Source: Streptomyces globosus (GTDB lineage: Bacteria; Actinomycetota; Actinomycetes; Streptomycetales; Streptomycetaceae). From it: a DNA stretch of 64,000 nucleotides. The stretch is taken from contig NZ_CP030864.1 in assembly GCF_003325375.1 (NCBI RefSeq), forward strand, positions 496,001 to 560,000, given 5' to 3'. Positions 52,471-61,605 of this stretch are shown here, in pieces; position 1 is the first letter of the stretch; the number at the start of each line of letters is the position of its first letter. The translations under genes were made by a program, and so were the position numbers. The notes beneath the pieces are model-generated. The model saw nothing but the letters and a program-made list of their open reading frames with translations, searched no databases and was not told the DNA's origin.

Positions 52471-55400
52471 CTGGGGCTTTCACCTACAATGTATGTCTGG
52501 TAGTGGGTTGGAGTATAGTAGGAGGATCCGTCGCTGCCAAATACCCACCGCTCGCCGCCGGGCTTCGGATTATCGGCCGACGGGTAAGTTCCGTACTCCT
52601 GATAAGTGATCGGCTTTCCCGAGGGCTCGTGGGTGGGAAGTTGGTAGCCGCCGTTCTTTCCGCTGTTATCGAACGTCTCCGTCCACCACTTCGGTCCGTA
52701 GAATCCAGGACCGCCCCACCAGCCCATATTGTACTTCTTCATGTCCCGAAGCACTTCCATGGATTCCTCGGGAATGGTTTTGGGTACCCATCCGTGGATT
52801 TTGTCGACATCCCCGAGGGTTTCCCCGACGGCGAAGGTCGGGCAGCCTGCAAGCCCCATGGGGTCGACCCAGGTGTGCGGATTGGGTATGTATGCAGACG
52901 GGTTCGATGCCGGGGTGAGACCCAGGGGGTCGTCGCTGAGGTAGCGCGCGGTTTCGGGATCGTAATGACGGAAGTAGTTGTAATGGAGGCCAGTTTCCGG
53001 GTCGAAGTACTGGCCTGGGAAGCGGAGCGGGGTGTACGCGGAGCTGCTGGATGCCCAGGTCGTGGTGCCCCAAAGCGTGGTGTGGGTGTGCCAGGCGAGC
53101 GTTCCGGCCTCGTCGATCAGTTCCGTGGGGGCGCCCACAAGGTCTGTGACGATGGCGAAGAAGCGGGAGTCTATGACTTCTTGGGGCGTTTCCCGGTCCA
53201 GGAGGCGCTCACTTTGCACCAGAGGATGCAGCTCCTTGTGGTCCCAGGTGAGGACCACCGAGTGGGAGAGGTCCGGCAATTCCGTCACCTGTTCGCACAG
53301 GGTTGTGTCGTCCCAGGTGAACGTAACGCACTCGAGGACTGTCGTGCCGTCGGAGGCAAGGCGTTGTTTGGAGGTGCGGCGGCCAAGGGCGTCGTACGCG
53401 TAGCGCCACACGGTGCCGTCGGGAGTGGTCACCGTACGCAGGCGGTCCTCGGTGTCCCACTCGTAGCGCCAGGTGTCCGATTTGCGGGACAAGCGAGTCT
53501 TGCGGCGCACGGTGACGCGGCCCAATGCGTCGTGTTCGTAATGCGTCCTGCCCGCGCGAGTGATCGTCGTACCCGTGTACTCGCGATGGCCCACGGCGTC
53601 CTGGCCAGGGTGGTGCGACGGCCAGGCGGCGCTTGTCTGGTTGCCCGCCTCGTCGTAGGCGTACCGTTCGGTCCAGTCGTCCGCGCGGATGGCGGTGACC
53701 CGGCCGACCGCGTCCAGGTCGAAGGACTTGGTGCCCAGGAGCTGGTCGTCCAGGGCGATCAGGTTGCCGTCCGCACGGTACGTGTAGTCGCGGCTCTGGA
53801 TGCTGCGGCCAGCATGGGTGATGTGCTGGCTGGTGAGGCGGCCACCGTGGTCGTACCGGGACGACAGCGTGATGGTGTCGCCGATCCGCCGCGTAAGTTC
53901 CTGACCGACCGCGTCGTAGCCGAAGGTGATCGTGCGGCCAGACGTAGTCAGTGACGTTCGGCAGCCGGCCGCATCGTAGGTCCAGGTGCTGCCGGCTCCA
54001 GTTGGGGTCGTGCGGCTGATGCGGCGGCCGAGTTCGTCGTACGCATAAACCATCGTCCGGCCGTCGACCGTCTCGCGCAGGAGACGACCGTGCCGGTCGC
54101 GCAGACGCGTAATTGTGGCATCCGCGTTGACCGCTTCCGCGAGCTGGTCGCCGGAGTCGTATGCGAACGTCGTCACGGAACCCGCGGCGTCCTTGCGTAC
54201 GACACGGTCCATCTCGTCCCGCTCGTAGCGGGTTGTCCTGCTGAGCGCGTCCGTGCGGGAAATGAGCCGCCCCGCCACATCCCGTTCGTAGGTCAGCGTG
54301 CGGTTGCCGAAGTCTGTCTCGGAGATCAACCGACCGGCCGGATCATATGCGTAATCCCAAGTCAGACCTTGTGGGTTGGTGACCTGAGTGAGGTGGAGGT
54401 CGCTGTCATAGCCGAACTCGTAGCGGACGCCGTCAGGCCCAGTTCGGGCGGTCAAGACATCGAAGTCCGTGTATTCGAAGGCCGTGACCCCACCGAGGGC
54501 GTCGACGTGGGTGACGCAGTTACCCTCACCGTCGTACGTCCATGACTGCTCGCTGCCATCGGCCTCGACGCGGCGGGCGAGCTTGCCCTCCACAGTCCAC
54601 TCCAGGCGCGTTACCGTACCCAGAGGATCGGTGATCGACACGGGTCGGCCGAAGGCATCACGCTCGTAGCACGTGGTCGCCCCCAGCGGATCGGTGATGG
54701 CCAGGGGCAAACCGGCCTTGTCGGAAACCACTGTTGAGGTGTGCCCGAGCGCATCCGTGACGGAAGCGAGGAAGCCGGAATCGTCGTACACGAAGTAGGT
54801 GACTGCTCCCGACGCTTCGGTTACCGACGTTCGGTTACCGCGGACGTCGAAACTCTGGCGGGTGACATTGCCGTCGGTGCCCACGATGCGAGTCGGGAGG
54901 CCGCTCTCGTTGTATTCGGCCCGTGCCTGGCGCCCGTCCGGGCGCTCGAGCACAGTCACGCGGCCCCGTTCGTCAAAGACGGCGCGACTCATACGGCCCA
55001 GCGGGTCGGTCCGTGACAGTAGTCGGTTGTAACGGTCGTACTCGAAGTGGGTTACCGCTCCCAAAGGGTCGATCTCGGCGACAACCTGTGACCGGCTGTT
55101 GATCAAGTGGCGCTCGGTGTGCCCCAGGCCGCTGGTGAGCGTGGTCATGCGAAGGCCGGTTGCAGGGTCGACATCGTCCCAGGTGAAGGTCGATTCGAGG
55201 TGCCCGTTCGTGCCTGACTGGTAGGTGCAGCGGTCCTGATCGTCGTAGACGTAGTCGAAGCGGCTGCCGTTGGTGTCGGTCCACGAGGTGATGCGGCCGT
55301 GTTCGTCGCAGCCGAAAGTCAGGGGGCGGCCGGAGGAGTTGGTGACCGATGTGAGATGGCCGTCTGTGTAGCCGTAGTGCAGAATCTCCTGGTCGGATCC

Positions 55401-57116
55401 GTCCGTCGCAGCCCCCACTAGGTGGAGGGCTGTGACCCGGCCTTCGCTCGTGGTGAGCTTCAGGTGGTACCCGCCATGGTGCACGATCGCCGTGGGGGCG
55501 CCTACCTCGTCGTGCTCGAAGGCGATCCAGCGGCCGTTGCGGTCGTCGATCTGGGACAGGAGCGCGAGCCCGTCACCGTGGTCGGTGAAATGCCAGACCC
55601 TGCCGGAATCGGGATCGGTGATGGTGTAGCCGCCCGGGACGCGGTCCAGCGGCCACTGTCGGCCATGGGTGGGCATGACCGAGATCCCAGGGGCCGGATG
55701 GGGATAGGCCAAGAGGCTGCCTTCGTCGCAGCTGAAGACCACGCCCTCGGAATCGATCTCCAGCCGCTGGTCCACCGTGGACGACCACGTCGGACCGAAC
55801 CAGCGCCCGGAGCGGCGTGAGGAATCGAAGGTGCGCCGGAAAACGAGCGGAAGCGAGCCGGGCAGGGAAATGTCGACCGCAGGCAGCAGCATGCGACCTG
55901 TGGCCATGTCGACCGGATCCCTCTTGCACACCGTCTCCCGGCACTGCTTGCCGTTGCTGTCCGGGTTCCGATCGTGATCCCCCCGGCTGCCGCCCGGCTT
56001 GGCATCGTCGAGGTGTTTGGCGGTGGTGGCGGCTTTCTTGACGGTGCCGGCGCCTTTGGGGCCGATGAGTTCGGGGATGAGTTTGCCGAGGCCTTCGGAG
56101 GGGTCCTTCATGAACTCGTCGAGTATTTTCTTGCCCGAGCCCCAGGGGTCGTTGGCCATGGTGACCAGCCCGGCGGCGGTGGAGTTCAGGTTGGTGAGGT
56201 ACTCGGCCGGGTGGGCGATGTTGTAGGGGTCGCCGGGGTTGAGGGCGCGGGCGAAGCTGACCACGCCGGCGGTGCCCTTGACGACGCCGCCCAGGAGGTG
56301 GGTGGCGGCGAGGTCGACGTACTGCAGGCCGTCGCCGAGCTGCTGGGCGTAGGACGGCTTGGGCGGGGCCGCGTCACGGGCGGCGCGGACGGCGCTGGCT
56401 GCGTTCTCGGCGAGTTCGTTGCGCTGCTTGCGGGCCTGGTCGAGCTTCTCTTGAGCTGCTGCCGCGAGGGGCTTGCCGGGGTCGTCGAAGCTGTCCGAGG
56501 GCCTGGGCGGGAGGTGGTCCTTCTTCGCCTCGACGGCCGCCTTGTAGGCATCGCACTGCCTGGTGTAGGCGTCGTGGGCGTCCTGGGAGACCTTCTTCGC
56601 CTTGTTGTAGTCCTCCAGGGCTTCCTTGGCCTTGTTCTGCGCCCACTCCACTGTCTCGGCGAAACGATTCATCGCGTCGGCGGCCTTGCCGAAGGCCTCG
56701 GCGGCCTTGAACCAGCGCGGCGGCTCCTTCGCCACCGCCTCCCGGAAAGCGCGGGCGGCCTCGCCCTTGAGCCCGTCCGGCTCGGTCAGGTTCTTCAGCC
56801 CGCTGCCGACGGAAGTGAACGCCTTCTGGAAGTCGTTCAGGTGCCCGACCTGCTCCCGGATCTTCGCAGCGCTGCCGTAGACGAGCTTCCTGGGGTCCTC
56901 GGTCTGGCCGAGCTCGAGCTCGGCGACGTCCGCGCCGAGCTGGTTGGCCGCCGAGCGGCTCTTGTCGCGAATCCAGTCCGCGCCGCTGTCCCAGCCGACG
57001 TCCTCGGCGACATCGGCCGCCTTGTCGCCTCCCCACTCGACGAAGTCGCCGACCTTCTCCGCGCCGTCCTCGACGACATCCTCGACGGAGTCCGGTACCC
57101 AGTCCCGCCAGCCCAT
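52458..57116 (-). CDS. Rhs/YD-repeat polymorphic toxin with barnase-type RNase tip
   Basis: The start is ATG 57116, overlapping the previous stop as TGATG; the product has about 1552 residues. The order is: a WXG100-related helical N-terminus (GWRDWVPDSVEDVVEDGAEK, long coiled helices to about residue 300); the pre-Rhs DUF6531 region (KRDPVDMATGRMLLPAVDIS); about twenty YD repeats forming the encapsulating shell (YDDQDRCTYQSGTNGHLEST and similar); the RHS core end (LRFPGQYFDPETGLHYNYFR, HYDPETARYLSDDPLGL, WVDPMGLAGC); and a C-terminal toxin of about 125 residues. The toxin has EYGTYPSADNPKPGGERWVF and SDGSSYYTPTHYQTYIV, the GERxVxGSDGxxYYTxxHYxTF end of barnase/RNase N1 enzymes, with Arg and His catalytic residues. 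Confidence 0.95.
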   Translation of the reverse strand: MGWRDWVPDSVEDVVEDGAEKVGDFVEWGGDKAADVAEDVGWDSGADWIRDKSRSAANQLGADVAELELGQTEDPRKLVYGSAAKIREQVGHLNDFQKAFTSVGSGLKNLTEPDGLKGEAARAFREAVAKEPPRWFKAAEAFGKAADAMNRFAETVEWAQNKAKEALEDYNKAKKVSQDAHDAYTRQCDAYKAAVEAKKDHLPPRPSDSFDDPGKPLAAAAQEKLDQARKQRNELAENAASAVRAARDAAPPKPSYAQQLGDGLQYVDLAATHLLGGVVKGTAGVVSFARALNPGDPYNIAHPAEYLTNLNSTAAGLVTMANDPWGSGKKILDEFMKDPSEGLGKLIPELIGPKGAGTVKKAATTAKHLDDAKPGGSRGDHDRNPDSNGKQCRETVCKRDPVDMATGRMLLPAVDISLPGSLPLVFRRTFDSSRRSGRWFGPTWSSTVDQRLEIDSEGVVFSCDEGSLLAYPHPAPGISVMPTHGRQWPLDRVPGGYTITDPDSGRVWHFTDHGDGLALLSQIDDRNGRWIAFEHDEVGAPTAIVHHGGYHLKLTTSEGRVTALHLVGAATDGSDQEILHYGYTDGHLTSVTNSSGRPLTFGCDEHGRITSWTDTNGSRFDYVYDDQDRCTYQSGTNGHLESTFTWDDVDPATGLRMTTLTSGLGHTERHLINSRSQVVAEIDPLGAVTHFEYDRYNRLLSRTDPLGRMSRAVFDERGRVTVLERPDGRQARAEYNESGLPTRIVGTDGNVTRQSFDVRGNRTSVTEASGAVTYFVYDDSGFLASVTDALGHTSTVVSDKAGLPLAITDPLGATTCYERDAFGRPVSITDPLGTVTRLEWTVEGKLARRVEADGSEQSWTYDGEGNCVTHVDALGGVTAFEYTDFDVLTARTGPDGVRYEFGYDSDLHLTQVTNPQGLTWDYAYDPAGRLISETDFGNRTLTYERDVAGRLISRTDALSRTTRYERDEMDRVVRKDAAGSVTTFAYDSGDQLAEAVNADATITRLRDRHGRLLRETVDGRTMVYAYDELGRRISRTTPTGAGSTWTYDAAGCRTSLTTSGRTITFGYDAVGQELTRRIGDTITLSSRYDHGGRLTSQHITHAGRSIQSRDYTYRADGNLIALDDQLLGTKSFDLDAVGRVTAIRADDWTERYAYDEAGNQTSAAWPSHHPGQDAVGHREYTGTTITRAGRTHYEHDALGRVTVRRKTRLSRKSDTWRYEWDTEDRLRTVTTPDGTVWRYAYDALGRRTSKQRLASDGTTVLECVTFTWDDTTLCEQVTELPDLSHSVVLTWDHKELHPLVQSERLLDRETPQEVIDSRFFAIVTDLVGAPTELIDEAGTLAWHTHTTLWGTTTWASSSSAYTPLRFPGQYFDPETGLHYNYFRHYDPETARYLSDDPLGLTPASNPSAYIPNPHTWVDPMGLAGCPTFAVGETLGDVDKIHGWVPKTIPEESMEVLRDMKKYNMGWWGGPGFYGPKWWTETFDNSGKNGGYQLPTHEPSGKPITYQEYGTYPSADNPKPGGERWVFGSDGSSYYTPTHYQTYIVGESPRWAN

Positions 57117-57682
57117 CAGCCCTTGCCCCCGTTGCCCCCGCCGGCCTGGTCCAGCAGGTCCTTCAACGATCCGATCCGCCCCGTGGAGGTGACGGTGTCC
57201 TTGGCGTCCGACCAGGTCTGCCCGATGTCCTTCGCACTCTGCTCGAACGACTTCGCGCTGTAATCCGGCTTGAAGAGGCCCGGGGTGACGATGTCGCCCC
57301 AGGCCTTCTTCTCGATCTCGTCCTCGCTGGCGTGCGGGTTGCCCCAGGCGGCGTTGAGGGCGACCTTGAACGTGCCCTGCACGTACTGGTCCTCCTCCCA
57401 CATCGTCCCCGCAGCGATACCGAGGTTCCCGGCAAGGGCGGAGGCGTCCTGGACCAGGGCGCGCACCCCCCACTCCCAGCGTTCGCAGAAGTCCTCGAAG
57501 TCCTTCGCCAGGCCCGCGTGCCCGGTCTCCATACCGGTCATCGCCAAATTCTCGAAACCCGCACCCTGGGAAGCACCGGCCGCATCACCGCTCTCACGGA
57601 GTTCCGCAATAGCCGCCCGCAAACCGCTCTGGATGGCCGCGACAGCCTGCGGCGACACCTCCAGGTCGCCGTCGCCCGCCAT
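57116..57682 (-). CDS. WXG100-like partner of the Rhs toxin
   Basis: The 188-residue protein starts at ATG 57682 (TGATG overlap with the upstream stop). It is helical with a WEWGVRALVQDASALAGNLG motif and a DFCERWEWG turn, typical of the WXG-like adaptor proteins exported with ESX-type systems. The C-terminal part (GDIVTPGLFKPDYSAKSFEQ, SLKDLLDQAGGG) is flexible. Its stop overlaps the Rhs start. It probably pairs with the helical N-terminus of the toxin for secretion. Confidence 0.8.
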   Translation of the reverse strand: MAGDGDLEVSPQAVAAIQSGLRAAIAELRESGDAAGASQGAGFENLAMTGMETGHAGLAKDFEDFCERWEWGVRALVQDASALAGNLGIAAGTMWEEDQYVQGTFKVALNAAWGNPHASEDEIEKKAWGDIVTPGLFKPDYSAKSFEQSAKDIGQTWSDAKDTVTSTGRIGSLKDLLDQAGGGNGGKG

Positions 57683-58107
57683 CAGGCCGCCTCCCCTGAG
57701 CCGGCCGCGGCAGGGCCGCCGGCACCGAGATCGACCGCGGCGGCATCCGGGACGATGCCCGCCACCGGCGGAAACAGCATCGACCCATCCGCATCCGCCA
57801 CATTGACGGCGACTCCGGCAGGACCCTCGACCGCCGGGACCACCGCATCGGCCAGACGCGCCCCGAGAACCGCCAGGTAGGGCCACTCACGGTCAGCCTC
57901 GCCCCGAGCAACAGCGAAACGGGCGAGAGCCTCCTCATCGGTGAACGCGTACAGCCAACGGATCCCTCCGGACACCGCGGACATCAACGCGCCGTCCGGG
58001 GCATCGGCGTACGGGACCAGCAGCACCGCACGCCGGAACTCACCGACCACACGGGCCGGAACAGCCCTGCCCTGCCGGTACTCGGCTATCTCTGCGGCCA
58101 GCTCCAT
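57682..58107 (-). CDS. SseB-family protein
   Basis: The 141-residue protein starts at ATG 58107: MELAAEIAEYRQGRAVPARV, then GEFRRAVLLVPYADAPDGAL, GGIRWLYAFTDEEALARFAV and a final strand pair (AVNVADADGSMLFPPVAGIV). This is the SseB N-terminal domain, common in actinobacteria next to polymorphic toxin or ESX genes. Function unknown. First gene of a four-gene operon whose junctions are TGATG, TGATG and a short overlap. Confidence 0.88.
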   Translation of the reverse strand: MELAAEIAEYRQGRAVPARVVGEFRRAVLLVPYADAPDGALMSAVSGGIRWLYAFTDEEALARFAVARGEADREWPYLAVLGARLADAVVPAVEGPAGVAVNVADADGSMLFPPVAGIVPDAAAVDLGAGGPAAAGSGEAA

Positions 58108-58155
58108 CCCAGTCCGCCCCCTTCCGCACCATTCGCACGAGAAGGGAACACTACC

Positions 58156-58467
58156 TTGATCACAAAATCTGAATTTCCACGCGGGCGAGGAGGAAACCAC
58201 CCGGCCGGCGCCCGGATCCCGGCTGCCCCTGTCTCGTTCCTCCCGGTGAGGGCCGCCGTACGCCGCCGCGACCCCCGCTTCCTCACCGCGACCCCCGACC
58301 TGGCGGCCGCGCTCGCCGTCGCCGAGGACGACGGACGCGACCTCCTCGCGCATGTCCCCGACCAGTGGAAGGAGATCAAGACATGGGCCACACGCTTCCT
58401 CCCCCCGGTGAAGCCCTCACCCGCCTCACCGAACAGCTCGGCGATCCCCTCACCGCAAGGCTCCTGA
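58156..58467 (+). CDS. small hypothetical protein, doubtful
   Basis: The frame starts MITKSEFPRGRGGNHPAGAR and carries protein-like text only between FLPVRAAVRRRDPRFLTATP and HVPDQWKEIKTWATRFLPP. It overlaps the kinase start in another frame. It could be the end of a lost upstream gene. No family recognised. Confidence 0.3.
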   Translation: MITKSEFPRGRGGNHPAGARIPAAPVSFLPVRAAVRRRDPRFLTATPDLAAALAVAEDDGRDLLAHVPDQWKEIKTWATRFLPPVKPSPASPNSSAIPSPQGS

Positions 58468-59267
58468 GCGACCGGCGCGGCTCCCGGGCCTGGAAGATCC
58501 AAGGCCCCCGGGGAGCCGTGGCCCGGAGGCGAACAGCCCTGAGGAGGCCACCGCCCGGGACAAGGCCGCCGAGATGGCCCAGGAGGACGAGCACCTCCTC
58601 CGCCTCACCGCGGCCGGGGCGATCCGGCCCGGCTACCGCGTCGCCGCCGGGGCTTGGGACGGTGGCCGGTGGCTCGCGGTCGGCTGGGTCGACGGCGTCG
58701 CGCTGTGGCGGGCGCTCGCCCTGGCCCGCGGCCCCGAAGGCGACCCGCCCGTCGGTCAGGCCCTGGCTCCAGCAGATCGCCCGTTCCTGGGCCGAGCATT
58801 TGGCCGGCATGCACGCCGCTGGCTGGGCCCACGCCGACGTCCAGCCCACCAACACCCTCATCACCGCAGACAGCCACACCGAGGTCATCGACTATGCCCT
58901 CGCCTGCGGCCCTGGCACCGACCGGCGCCTGCTGTACCGGGGCGCCTTGACCCACACCACCGCCCCCGAGATCGCCGCCGCCGTTCTCGCGACCCCAGCC
59001 GACGCACACGTGCAGGCACAGCCGGCCGCCGACGTGTGGAGCCTGGGCGCCTCCTTGTTCTGGTGCTGGACCGGCCACCGCCCCGTCCCCTACGACGACA
59101 GCCTCGACCGCCGGGACAAGCTGGCCGTCATCGCCACCGGCCGCACCACGCCGCTGGCCGACGTACGGCACTGGCTGTTCCCCGACTTCGAGGACACCAT
59201 CACTGCCTGTCTGGTCCCCGACCCCGTCGACCGCCCCACCGCCAAGGAACTGATCGCAGCATGGTGA
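58384..59267 (+). pseudogene. protein-kinase-like gene, two compensating frameshifts
   Basis: ATG 58384 starts MGHTLPPPGEALTRLTEQLG and SRAWKIQGPRGAVA. A shift near 58523 moves to EEATARDKAAEMAQEDEHLL and LAVGWVDGVALWRALALARG, and a second near 58750 returns to the first frame with LQQIARSWAEHLAGMHAAGW. The catalytic loop reads AHADVQPTNTLITADSHTEV (HxD with Asn), the metal loop IDYALACGP is DYA instead of DFG, and TAPEIAAAV and DVWSLGASLFWCWTG follow. This is a small Ser/Thr kinase-type fold. It stops 2 codons into the next gene. Confidence 0.8.
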
Positions 59268-59764
59268 CCCTGCGCGCCCTGACCCTCGACGACGCACCCG
59301 CCCTCACCCGCATCTACAGCGGCGCATCCGTCCGGCACACCACCGGCCGGGCGCTCCCCCTCGACCAGGCCGAGGAGAAGGTCCGCAGCGCCCTTGCCCG
59401 GGCCGCGGAGACGCCGAGGGCGCAGTGGAGCTGGGGCATCCTCGCCGCCGACGACATGATCGGCCTCATCGCCCTGCGCCGCCGCTCGCCCGTCATGGGA
59501 ACCATCAGTTACATCCTGCGCGAGGACAGCTGGGGCAACGGCTACGCCACCGACGCCGCCCGGCAGGTCGTCGCCTTCGCCTTCACCACCGCCGGCCTGC
59601 ACCGGGTGGCAGCCATGCACCACCCCGACAACCCGGCCTCCGGCCGCGTCCTGGCCAAGGCTGGCTGCACCCGCGCAGGCACCACCGACCAACCTGCCGC
59701 CGACGGCACGGCCGTGCCGTACGAGATGTACGCTGCCCGGCCCATCGCCCCGGCCTGCAGGTGA
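59261..59764 (+). CDS. GNAT acetyltransferase (RimJ/RimL type)
   Basis: The 167-residue protein overlaps the kinase end by 7 bp. It has the RimJ/RimL layout: MVTLRALTLDDAPALTRIYS, WSWGILAADDMIGLIALRRR, MGTISYILREDSWGNGYATD AA-helix for acetyl-CoA binding, and GLHRVAAMHHPDNPASGRVL AKAG. Such enzymes acetylate amino groups of proteins or small molecules. Substrate unknown. Confidence 0.9.
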   Translation: MVTLRALTLDDAPALTRIYSGASVRHTTGRALPLDQAEEKVRSALARAAETPRAQWSWGILAADDMIGLIALRRRSPVMGTISYILREDSWGNGYATDAARQVVAFAFTTAGLHRVAAMHHPDNPASGRVLAKAGCTRAGTTDQPAADGTAVPYEMYAARPIAPACR

Positions 59765-59802
59765 GCACGGTCCAGCCCACACGATGAGCGGATGGCGTGG
59801 GG

Positions 59803-61171
59803 ACTGTAAATCGTTCGGTGTAACTCCCGATCAAGGAAGGTGCACCGATGGCCAGTGAGAACGTGATCGAGGCCGTCGAGGCGGCTGCGCGGCAGCGGGC
59901 CAGGGCGGTGGACGGCCGGCTGATTGATGAGCTGGTGTCCCGGGCTCAGGCCGAGGGCGTGCAGTTGACCGGTGAGGGCGGGCTGCTGCAGTAGTTGACG
60001 AAGCGGCTGCTGGAGTCTGCTCTGGAGGGTGGGATCACCGACCATCTCGGCTATGACAAGCACGACCCGGCGGGGAAGAACGGCGGCAACTCCCGCAACG
60101 GCACCCGCGCGAAGACCGTCCTGACCGAGGTCGGGCCGGTGGAGATATCCGTGCTCCGCGATCGCGGCGGATCGTTCGAGCCGAAGATCGTCAAGAAGCG
60201 GCAGAAGCGCCTGACGGGCGTGGACGAGATGGTCATATCGCTGTCCGCGAAGGGCCTGACCACGGGCGAGGTCCAGGCCCACCTCGCGGAGGTCTATGGC
60301 GCCGAGGTCTCCCGCCAGACGATCTCCACGATCACCGACAAGGTCATGGACGGCATGGCCGAATGGCAGAGCCGGCCCCTGGACGGCGTCTATCCGGTGG
60401 TGTTGATCGATGCGGTCCACGTGAAGATCCGTGACGGAGCCGTCGCCAACCGGCCTGTCTGCGTCGCCCTGGCCGTCACCGTCGAAGGCCGCCGCGACAT
60501 CCTGGGGCTGTGGGCCGGCGACGGCGGCGAGGGCGCCAAGCGCTGGATGCACATCCTCACCGAGATCAAGAACCACGGCGTGAACGATGTCCTCATGCTC
60601 GTCTGCGACGGCCTGAAGGGCCTGCCCGACGCGGTCGAGACCGTCTGGCCGAGGACGATCGTGCAGACCTGCGTGGTCCACCTGCTGCGGAACTCCTTCC
60701 GCTATGCGGCCCGCCAGGACTGGGACAAGATCGCCAAGCTCCTCAAGCCCGTCTACACGGCGGCGACCGAGGAAGCCGCACTGGAGCGGTTCGCCGAGTT
60801 CGCCGACGCCTGGGGCCGCAAGTATCCGGCGATCGTGCGCCTGTGGGTGAACTCCTGGGAGGAGTTCACCCCGTTCCTCCGCTTTGACACCGAGATCCGC
60901 CGCATCGTCTGCACCACGAACGCGATCGAGTCCGTGAACGCCCGCATCCGACGGGCGGTCAAGGCCCGCGGGCACTTCCCGAACGAGACCGCCGCCCTGA
61001 AGTGCGTCTACATGGCGATCATGTCGCTCGACCCCACCGGGAAGGGCCAGGCCCGCTGGACCATGCGCTGGAAGACCGCTCTGAACGCCTTCGACATCAC
61101 CTTCGACGGCTGGCTTTCCGCAGTCCGTCACTAACCCCAACCACCCCCGTTACACCGTTCGATTGACAGAC
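59803..61171 (+). mobile_element. IS256-family insertion sequence
   Basis: The ends TGTAAATCGTTCGGTGTAAC at 59805 and TGTCAATCGAACGGTGTAAC (reverse complement, ending 61169) match at 17 of 20 positions. It contains one transposase frame with a nonsense codon. Confidence 0.85.
59848..61134 (+). pseudogene. IS256-family transposase with early amber codon
   Basis: ATG 59848 starts MASENVIEAVEAAARQRARA and GGLLQ, then TAG at 59992-59994 replaces a codon (CAG expected), and the frame continues LTKRLLESALEGGITDHLGY to 61134. The DDE core is present: VVLIDAVHVKIRDGAVANRP, DVLMLVCDGLKGLPDAVETV, and TTNAIESVNARIRRAVKARG. A TTG right after the stop could reinitiate, giving a protein lacking 49 residues. 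Likely inactive. Confidence 0.88.
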
Positions 61172-61207
61172 CCGTCTGGGATGGCCGGCCCGAGGCCGAG
61201 GAGGGGC

Positions 61208-61438
61208 ATGGTGGCTGGGAGGAGAAGGCGGAAGATCGACTATGAGTCGGTCACCGGCGATGTGGCGGTGTGGGGTACGGGTTGCTCTGGGGACTTGATC
61301 CGGCTGGGCCGCCCCTGGGTGTGGCGGGTACGGGTGTGCTGTGCGGGGAGGGCTGAGGTCGAGAGGGTGACCCGGTCGGAGGGTACGGCGCACGGGGTGA
61401 AGCGGTACAGGATCGATTTCTGGCCGAAGGCGGGCTGA
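61208..61438 (+). CDS. possible 76-aa basic protein
   Basis: ATG 61208, or GTG 61211, follows GAGGAGGGG closely. The text MVAGRRRRKIDYESVTGDVA, VWGTGCSGDLIRLGRPWVWR, VRVCCAGRAEVERVTRSEGT and a basic end looks protein-like. It is followed at once by a strong terminator, which supports transcription. No family. Confidence 0.45.
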   Translation: MVAGRRRRKIDYESVTGDVAVWGTGCSGDLIRLGRPWVWRVRVCCAGRAEVERVTRSEGTAHGVKRYRIDFWPKAG

Positions 61439-61478
61439 GCGGCGGGGCGGGCCCGCGTGGGCGGACCCGCCCCGCCGC
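61439..61478. terminator. perfect 13-bp GC-rich hairpin
   Basis: GCGGCGGGGCGGG at 61439-61451 pairs with CCCGCCCCGCCGC at 61466-61478 around a 14-base loop, starting right after the stop of the small gene. Confidence 0.85.
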
Positions 61479-61485
61479 GTGTGCA

Positions 61486-61575
61486 TCAGGTGATCTTCAC
61501 GATGAACCCGTCCTCGAGTCCGTCGATGATCCGGTTGTTGTTGTAGAAGCCCCGGTCGGCACCGGGGCCCGGCAG
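61486..61575 (-). pseudogene. C-terminal scrap of an unidentified protein
   Basis: The minus strand ends RGFYNNNRIIDGLEDGFIVK IT with stop at 61486. This looks like the real end of a protein whose remainder is gone. It ends into the terminator at 61478, which could also serve it. Confidence 0.35.
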
Positions 61576-61605
61576 TCGTGTTGATCGATTGGCTGGAGGT
61601 CCGGG

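Noticed and set aside
57117..57473. 119-residue N-terminal extension of the Rhs protein
   Set aside because: It is the out-of-frame reading of the WXG-like gene; the TGATG overlap fixes the start at 57116.
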